Shown here: positions 32,424 to 37,136 of the stretch, one piece after another
How positions within the stretch are numbered: the stretch's first letter is position 1
Layout of the letters: the number at the start of each line of letters is the position of its first letter
DNA from: JASSUD01 sp031963415
GTDB taxonomy: Bacteria; Pseudomonadota; Gammaproteobacteria; Burkholderiales; Burkholderiaceae
Direction: 5' to 3'
Assembly (NCBI GenBank): GCA_031963415.1
Contig: JASSUI010000003.1
Coordinates: 1-37,136, forward strand
DNA length: 37,136 bases
Made by a program: the position numbers and the translations under genes
Notes under the pieces: generated by a model
Told to the model about the DNA's origin: nothing
The model's database searches: none
What the model saw: the letters and a program-made list of their open reading frames with translations, nothing else

Positions 32424-34430
32424 TCACTCGAACTGTACTACCTGGGATTTGGTTGCCTTGACCCCATTGTATCCAAGCACCACATCAACGGTAAGCTTGC
32501 TGACACGTCTGTTGGCATATCCTACATCAGAGACACTAGTGCCGATGTCGACAATGCCAGACATGGCTGCAGATGCTTGATAGAAGTACTCTTTCGGGTT
32601 CATGCCTTGTAAGTATCCAGATCCGATAAAACCACGATCACGAGAGCCTATGTACTGCTCACCAATACACACTGCCATCTGCACAGCTTTTATGTTATCG
32701 CCTTTGGCACCACTACAAAGCATGATAGATAAAGGGTTGGTACTATCATCTGTGTGATACTTGTTCATGGATTTTGCCAATGCCCATTCCATGGAAGCAT
32801 CTGGGCTGGAAGAATACTCCATGATATCTTCTTCGTCCCACTTGCATTGCTGGATACCAAGGGTTATCCCATGAGTATCCAACCAAAGTAGAGCTACCTT
32901 CTGGATGTCTCTGATGAAGATGGCAAGCATGTTATGTCCATATGTCTTGCCTATGTGGAGTATAAGGTCATGGCATAGAGTCTTCTTCCTGATGATGCCC
33001 TCATCCAAGGTGCCTTCTCTGATGGATACTTCCTTGTTCTCGAAGTTTAAATCTTTGGGGAATACAAGAGATAAGATGTCTAAGGTTGTCGGATTGGTGA
33101 ACTCCTTGTATGTGTCAACTATCATGCAACACCTCTGATAGAGCTCCCTGGTCACAGACTTTGGCCATTTGGTCATCATGTATACGGCACTTACCACATC
33201 TTGGATTGGATGTACATGGACCCTATCTGTCAAGGGGTCATAGATGTTTTTCGTGACATGACAAAACTCCATGAGTTCTGCTTTCGCCTCCAATCCATAA
33301 CCGGCATAGATGTTCATCTCATCGCCATCGTAGTCGGCATTAAAGGAAGGAGTCACAGCAGGATTCATGGCGAATACATCCTGCTGAATATCCTTTCCTG
33401 TTCTCACTCGGAATGCCATCAAGGAGTACTTGGTAAGAGTTGGCTGACGACAGAAGACCACAATGTCTCCATTGCGCAGTGCTCTATCGTATGTTTTACC
33501 TAAGATAACGTGGTCTGGAAGAGCTTGTGTGTCCTCTGAGTACCACCAAAGTTCCCCAGAAGATGCATGTTCTTTCATGCGCCCCACATTGCCGTTCCAT
33601 ACTCTTTCCGAGATACGAAGGTCATGTGCCACATGGTATGGGACAAGTATCTCATCCACATCCAGTTGAGGATCACCAACGATGACAAGTCTCGCCGATC
33701 TGTTGATGCGCTTGCCTAGCATGAGAGTACGAAAGATGCCACTCTTACCAGATAGGGCCTTGATGACTCCATCCTTGCGAATATATCCAACAATGGACCC
33801 ATATAGTTGGTTGATATACTTGTGGCGATTGGTGTGAGCGGTACTAGGTGCCTTGACAGCTTCCACGATCCTAGTATAAGCCCGTGATATATCAGAGGGC
33901 CACTCTACGTTCTCGGGAGGACGAATACCTGTTGGAGGCACAAGAATGTGGCTGATGATATATCTACTGGCCGTGTTGTTCCTAAGTATCTGCTTACACT
34001 TGGATGGAGTCAGGGTCTGGACACCATTCTTGCGCTTCATGATATGGGATTGCATAGGTGTTATCCCATAGTCTGTGTATGTAGTCTTACCACATGTCTC
34101 ACACCTAACACCGTTCCTTGCACCACCTGTGAGTTCATGTCTTGTACCGCAATGTTGGCAAGTACTGTTGATGGCATCGACTATCTCATGATAGAACATG
34201 GGATGAAATATCTCTGTACCAAGGTAGAGACTGCCATGATGTCCGAAACATCCACCTGTCTCTGTCTTGCCACAGGTAGTACATTTGGAGGTAGACTTGA
34301 TAGAACCAAATCTCTCATCATACAGGTCGAATCTCTCGTTGATGCTAAAGGATGTACACTTCTGCACATCTTCGTCTGTCAGGAATATAAGATCCATGGT
34401 ATCTAGCAAGCCATGGACGCAACCTTCCAT
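32424..34430 (-). CDS. RNA polymerase RPB1, N-terminal fragment (A'-like, 668 aa)
   Basis: The clamp zinc motif is CTTCGKTETGGCFGHHGSLY (50-69), with a second Cys set CQHC...CETC (91-113). KSGIFRTLMLGKRINRSARL (229-248) matches the switch region; RQPTLTKYSLMAFRV (328-342) and the catalytic NADYDGDEMN (364-373, three Mg-binding Asp) follow. The bridge-helix region GMNPKEYFYQASAAMSGIVD then VSDVGYANRR is near 610-643. The protein ends KSQVVQFE, where canonical RPB1 continues with the YGEDG sequence. This is close to the A'/A'' break of archaeal RNA polymerases. The remainder is the separate gene at 28473-29486. The ATG is 34430. Confidence 0.96.
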   Translation of the reverse strand: MEGCVHGLLDTMDLIFLTDEDVQKCTSFSINERFDLYDERFGSIKSTSKCTTCGKTETGGCFGHHGSLYLGTEIFHPMFYHEIVDAINSTCQHCGTRHELTGGARNGVRCETCGKTTYTDYGITPMQSHIMKRKNGVQTLTPSKCKQILRNNTASRYIISHILVPPTGIRPPENVEWPSDISRAYTRIVEAVKAPSTAHTNRHKYINQLYGSIVGYIRKDGVIKALSGKSGIFRTLMLGKRINRSARLVIVGDPQLDVDEILVPYHVAHDLRISERVWNGNVGRMKEHASSGELWWYSEDTQALPDHVILGKTYDRALRNGDIVVFCRQPTLTKYSLMAFRVRTGKDIQQDVFAMNPAVTPSFNADYDGDEMNIYAGYGLEAKAELMEFCHVTKNIYDPLTDRVHVHPIQDVVSAVYMMTKWPKSVTRELYQRCCMIVDTYKEFTNPTTLDILSLVFPKDLNFENKEVSIREGTLDEGIIRKKTLCHDLILHIGKTYGHNMLAIFIRDIQKVALLWLDTHGITLGIQQCKWDEEDIMEYSSSPDASMEWALAKSMNKYHTDDSTNPLSIMLCSGAKGDNIKAVQMAVCIGEQYIGSRDRGFIGSGYLQGMNPKEYFYQASAAMSGIVDIGTSVSDVGYANRRVSKLTVDVVLGYNGVKATKSQVVQFE

Positions 34431-34486
34431 AGATCCCTATGATGTCTCTCGGTTTCGTGGAAGAGCCTGTGATATCATGTCTATGA

Positions 34487-34524
34487 GATGAGCCCGAGGA
34501 AAGTTCACGTGGGCATGGCACCAG
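34487..34524. repeat. Imperfect direct repeat, copy 1
   Basis: GATGAGCCC then AGGAAAGTTCACGTGGGCAT and GGCACCAGTG closely match 35569-35611, with a 5-bp gap and about four substitutions. Copy 1 lies in the divergent region between RPB1-N and the 34603 gene. A 20-codon frame (34488-34550) runs through it; the repeat differences are partly synonymous in this frame. Confidence 0.65.
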
Positions 34525-34574
34525 TGCCGGATCTGCACCTAGTGAGGTAAAGGTTGTGGAGTATAGGGGTTGGC

Positions 34575-34601
34575 TCTCGCGACTTAGAATTACTCGCGAG
34601 A
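34575..34601. promoter_or_regulatory. Inverted repeat immediately upstream of the 34603 start
   Basis: TCTCGCGA (34575-34582) and TCGCGAGA (34594-34601) are perfect 8-bp inverted arms with an 11-base AT-rich spacer, ending 1 bp before the ATG at 34603. This is a possible operator or an RNA hairpin masking the start. The rest of 34431-34602 has no gene-sized ORF and should hold the divergent promoters. Confidence 0.45.
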
Positions 34602-34602
34602 C

Positions 34603-35445
34603 ATGATACCTACACGTATACTCTTCAGGCGGATTATATCTGGTCCTGCATATCTCAAGACCAAGACATCCAAGTTCGACAGCACAGACATGGGTCTGCT
34701 TAACATCAGGATTACTCCCACGAATGTGCCTTCAGAGCTGTTTCCTCTGAGGCAGATGGGCAAGGAACACGAGCATCTTATGTTGGATAACGTCGACAGA
34801 TTGGGTATTATGTCTATGGATATAGCTAAGGAAACCAGATATACAACACAGCAAAAGACTCTGCTAGATAACCTTCGTCGATGCATCATCAACGAAGAGT
34901 CCCATGGTGGACATGAATACACAGTGGATGGTTTGGTTGGTTGGTTCATCTACAACCTTGGACTTAACATGTTTCCTCTTTATCTTGGTGTTCAGCCGCG
35001 TTACGAGTTCCGTGCTGGTAACATACATATTAGGTCTGCTCCGGATTATACCATAGAGAGAGATGGCAAGATCGTGTTTGTAGATGAGGACAAGCACAAA
35101 AAGAGTGCCCCCAGTGCTAAAAGCATGTTGGGGGAGTACCAATTGGCTGGAGAGATGTTGGTGTCCACCTTGTCTAGAGACCCTGTTGGGGACATTGGTG
35201 TGTATGGCATGCGTGTGTACAATACCAGGTTTTCCTTCTACAAAGCATATATACCTGAGAAGTATTACATGGAGCTTGGTAGTGTGCCCTTACCCATGAA
35301 AGAGTCTATGGATGTTATTAGGTATCCACACAAAGATGGTACTAAGGACAGGATCTCGAGCATGAGTCTGGATTATGCAGATCCACAGGAAAGGTCCATT
35401 ATCATCCAATGCTTGTTGGGACTTAAGGATCGTCTGTTGTCGTAA
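34603..35445 (+). CDS. PD-(D/E)XK-like nuclease (280 aa)
   Basis: The segment SAPDYTIERDGKIVFVDEDK (PD 147-148, E162-D163-K164) has the PD...(D/E)-x-K arrangement of restriction-like nucleases. It is followed by GEYQLAGEMLVSTL (178 onward), in which a Gln-bearing helix follows the motif as in this fold. The ordering resembles the nuclease domain found in Crinkler-type effectors and in some viral exonucleases. The N-terminal 90 residues have no recognised domain. A role in DNA processing, recombination or degradation of competing DNA is possible. The ATG at 34603 lies directly after an inverted repeat. Confidence 0.75.
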   Translation: MIPTRILFRRIISGPAYLKTKTSKFDSTDMGLLNIRITPTNVPSELFPLRQMGKEHEHLMLDNVDRLGIMSMDIAKETRYTTQQKTLLDNLRRCIINEESHGGHEYTVDGLVGWFIYNLGLNMFPLYLGVQPRYEFRAGNIHIRSAPDYTIERDGKIVFVDEDKHKKSAPSAKSMLGEYQLAGEMLVSTLSRDPVGDIGVYGMRVYNTRFSFYKAYIPEKYYMELGSVPLPMKESMDVIRYPHKDGTKDRISSMSLDYADPQERSIIIQCLLGLKDRLLS

Positions 35446-35447
35446 AG

Positions 35448-35456
35448 TTTTAAAAA
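35448..35456. terminator. Palindromic T4A5 3'-end signal
   Basis: TTTTAAAAATCGGACAG lies 3 bp after the stop at 35445. Confidence 0.65.
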
Positions 35457-35535
35457 TCGGACAGATAGTCTCATACATAGTTGTCATGAGGGCCCCAGTG
35501 CATACAACTTTGTATATCTGTGTTGTCCGACCAAG

Positions 35536-35545
35536 TTTTTAAAAA
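35536..35545. terminator. Palindromic T5A5 3'-end signal
   Basis: On the minus strand this reads TTTTTAAAAACTTGGTCGG, the full extended consensus, 93 bp beyond the stop of the lectin gene at 35638. Nothing else is visible in 35457-35535. Confidence 0.7.
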
Positions 35546-35568
35546 CTATCTTATAGCCCAACATTGTG

Positions 35569-35611
35569 GATGAGCCCAACTCGAGGAAGGTTCACACGGG
35601 CATGGCACCAG
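35569..35611. repeat. Imperfect direct repeat, copy 2
   Basis: Matches 34487-34524 apart from a 5-bp insertion and about four substitutions. It lies between the 3' end of the lectin gene and its 3'-end motif. Confidence 0.65.
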
Positions 35612-35637
35612 CGCATGTACCCAATCTAATACAAGGA

Positions 35638-37136
35638 TTAGCAGGCAAAGTCGGTACCGCACACACCACACTTGCCACCACGGCAGCTGTCGTTGCAGTC
35701 GTTGTCTGTCTTGCAGCACTGGCCGGCCGATCCGGATCCATCTCCGGCACCAGGTTTGCCACCAGTACAGGTAGGTGCGGGACCATTGGTCGTGGTGGTA
35801 CGTGGGGGAATCGTAGTTGTTGCAGTGGGCCGAACAGCCGTGATAGTATAGCCTGTAGTAATAGAGACAGTCTGGCTGTCCGTAACTGCCATAGTAGCGT
35901 TGGTCAGGAATGTGGTGATAATTGCCGAGGTAATCTTGGAATCGGCACCGGTAGTAACGTTAACACCAATGGTAGTTGTGGTGGTGTTCGTGAAAGACGT
36001 GAAGTAGTTATCATAGATGTTTGTCGTGTAGTTGGCAAGGGTTGTCCATGTGGGAACCATAGTAGTACCCTTGCCGATAGCATTGGTGACAAAGGGTTCG
36101 CGGTTGACATTCTCATCGCATCCCTCCTTGGTCCATTGGGTTTGCTGTGCTGTGTCCTTAAGAGATCCCCAGTTCTTAGGGTTGGGGGTGATCTTGTAAA
36201 CATCTTGGGCAAGGGGACAGTTGCAGTAGCTGTCTGTGTACTGCTTACGGATACTAGAGCTCTTGAGAGATCCCCATTTGCCGAGATGGGTACGAAGGAT
36301 CTCGACGTTGTACTTGAGATAAGCACCAAAACAGGCACAGTCGTAGTAGATCCATTGTGCTTGCATCTCCGCATTCTTCTCGATGCTACCCCAGCTGACG
36401 AAGGGGTCTATCTTGTACTGGTCCATCCATGCCTTACACTTGTTGAGAATGCTTTCAGGGTTAGGGGCCGGAGTGGGAGTAACAATGGGAGCCGTGGTGG
36501 TGGTGGTCATCGTAGTGGTAACCGTGACAGGAGGCACCGTGATGATGTTGGTGACTTCAGCTGTGGCGTTCACGGTAGTAACACACTCACCGCATTTATC
36601 GTAACAATACCTAGCTGTAGCGAAGAACATATATGCGGGGCTCATGTTGTTATGGGGCCACGATTCCCACACTTCTGTACCCTTGGAATCTGTCACGACA
36701 AATCTGCCAGCATCCGTAATAGTCGCCTGGAATGGTCCAGTGGTTCTGCTGACCTTGTTCTCACCAAGCCAAGTCCAGCGTTTGGTAGCATCGGCGATAA
36801 CTAAGTCACCGGCATCGTTGAGGAACAGCTTAAAGGGTCCAGTGGTCCTTTCCATGCTAGCTGTATTGCTCGTCCACATGGTTCGGGTACCGTCCTTGAT
36901 AATAAGGTTGCCTGTAGGATAGAGGATGACCTTAAACCTGCCATTAGGGGACTGGATGCCAGAGCCTGAGGAAATACCGTCGGTACAGTTGGCATCTTTA
37001 GACATGAAGGAATTACTCGGAAGGAACGACGTTGGATAGATGATAGAGTTGTGTGGATCCTTCATGGGACCGAGACCAGGATCGGGAGTGGGGAAGTCTG
37101 TGGGCACAAGATAGTTCTCTTGATATCTATACCCCT
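35638..37136 (-). CDS. Large secreted lectin-domain protein, C-terminal part (continues from base 1)
   Basis: The frame is open to the right edge with no start codon of its own that suits the protein; it joins in frame to the gene entering at base 1. Residues below use the joined numbering. About 675-780 holds three bulb-lectin-like repeats: LYPTGNLIIKDGTRTMWTSN, LNDAGDLVIADATKRWTWLG and ITDAGRFVVTDSKGTEVWES, separated by TTGPF. Next is a Thr-rich linker, then three Cys-containing repeats starting SWGSIEKN, KWGSLKSS and NWGSLKDT (about 869-960), another Thr/Asn-rich stretch with many N-glycosylation sequons, and a tail with QCCKTDNDCNDSC, the module of the peptides at 18332 and 18744. Carbohydrate binding at a cell surface is the likely function; toxicity is inference. 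Confidence 0.87.
   Translation of the reverse strand, partial: GYRYQENYLVPTDFPTPDPGLGPMKDPHNSIIYPTSFLPSNSFMSKDANCTDGISSGSGIQSPNGRFKVILYPTGNLIIKDGTRTMWTSNTASMERTTGPFKLFLNDAGDLVIADATKRWTWLGENKVSRTTGPFQATITDAGRFVVTDSKGTEVWESWPHNNMSPAYMFFATARYCYDKCGECVTTVNATAEVTNIITVPPVTVTTTMTTTTTAPIVTPTPAPNPESILNKCKAWMDQYKIDPFVSWGSIEKNAEMQAQWIYYDCACFGAYLKYNVEILRTHLGKWGSLKSSSIRKQYTDSYCNCPLAQDVYKITPNPKNWGSLKDTAQQTQWTKEGCDENVNREPFVTNAIGKGTTMVPTWTTLANYTTNIYDNYFTSFTNTTTTTIGVNVTTGADSKITSAIITTFLTNATMAVTDSQTVSITTGYTITAVRPTATTTIPPRTTTTNGPAPTCTGGKPGAGDGSGSAGQCCKTDNDCNDSCRGGKCGVCGTDFAC

Noticed and set aside
35566..36804. Long plus-strand open frame (about 412 codons) opposite the lectin gene
   Set aside because: It lacks an early ATG in a good context, has a repetitive Gly/Val/Arg-rich composition and lies antisense to a gene with clear domain motifs and Cys pattern. 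It is a shadow of Thr/Asn codon bias.
1..37136. Protein-primed linear killer plasmid of the pGKL type
   Set aside because: The polymerase shows no terminal-protein domain, an AEP primase and a D5-like helicase are present, RPB1 and RPB2 are separate near-complete subunits, and the ends show no inverted terminal repeat but join in frame.

Overview
This window reads as a complete, probably circular, 37,136-bp DNA element carrying nucleocytovirus (NCLDV)-type replication and transcription genes and no recognisable virion genes. The argument for a circle is internal. A secreted-protein gene on the minus strand starts at 1861 and runs open off the left edge. Another minus-strand reading frame enters open at the right edge and stops at 35638. 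Joined through the ends they share one frame and give one 1,119-residue protein, with a signal peptide on one side of the junction and a C-terminal tail on the other. No other gene is cut by an edge.

Information-processing genes: family B DNA polymerase (14828-17317), D5-type helicase (19106-21130), a separate archaeo-eukaryotic primase (31507-32373), a family-1 uracil-DNA glycosylase homologue with an altered active site (30799-31479), a FEN1/XPG-like nuclease (26557-27327), a PD-(D/E)XK-like nuclease (34603-35445) and a possible ssDNA-binding protein (21547-22272). Transcription is served by RPB2 (22392-25004), an RPB1 split into two distant genes (32424-34430 and 28473-29486), RPB5 (5963-6457), a TFIIS zinc ribbon (30522-30800), poxvirus A7-like and D6/D11-like initiation or NTPase factors (6509-8806, 11068-13833) and a triphosphatase-guanylyltransferase-methyltransferase capping enzyme (9182-10996). 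A self-contained polymerase and capping set implies transcription in the cytoplasm.

Accessory genes are mostly secreted. They include the 1,119-aa Ser/Thr-rich protein with mannose-binding-lectin-like repeats, a 716-aa secreted protein rich in dibasic sites, a duplicated pair of Cys-rich peptides (18332-19082) that share a CCKTDxDCxDSC module with the lectin protein's tail, a 76-aa secreted peptide and a frameshifted Cys-rich gene at 13905-14199. A family of four CX2CX15CX2C zinc-finger proteins and two acidic Ser/Glu-rich proteins fill much of the rest.

Genes are closely packed in divergent and convergent pairs. Almost every gene 3' end, and no divergent start region, carries a palindromic TTTT(T)AAAA(A) motif, often extended as ACTTGg/tCGG. 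Convergent genes share one copy, and six stop codons lie inside the motif. I read it as a bidirectional transcription-end signal. No capsid protein, packaging ATPase or virion protease was recognised. With the secreted, dibasic-processed proteins, this suggests a capsid-less cytoplasmic plasmid or killer-like element of nucleocytovirus descent. A fungal host is possible, but this is inference. tRNA, rRNA and CRISPR features were not seen.
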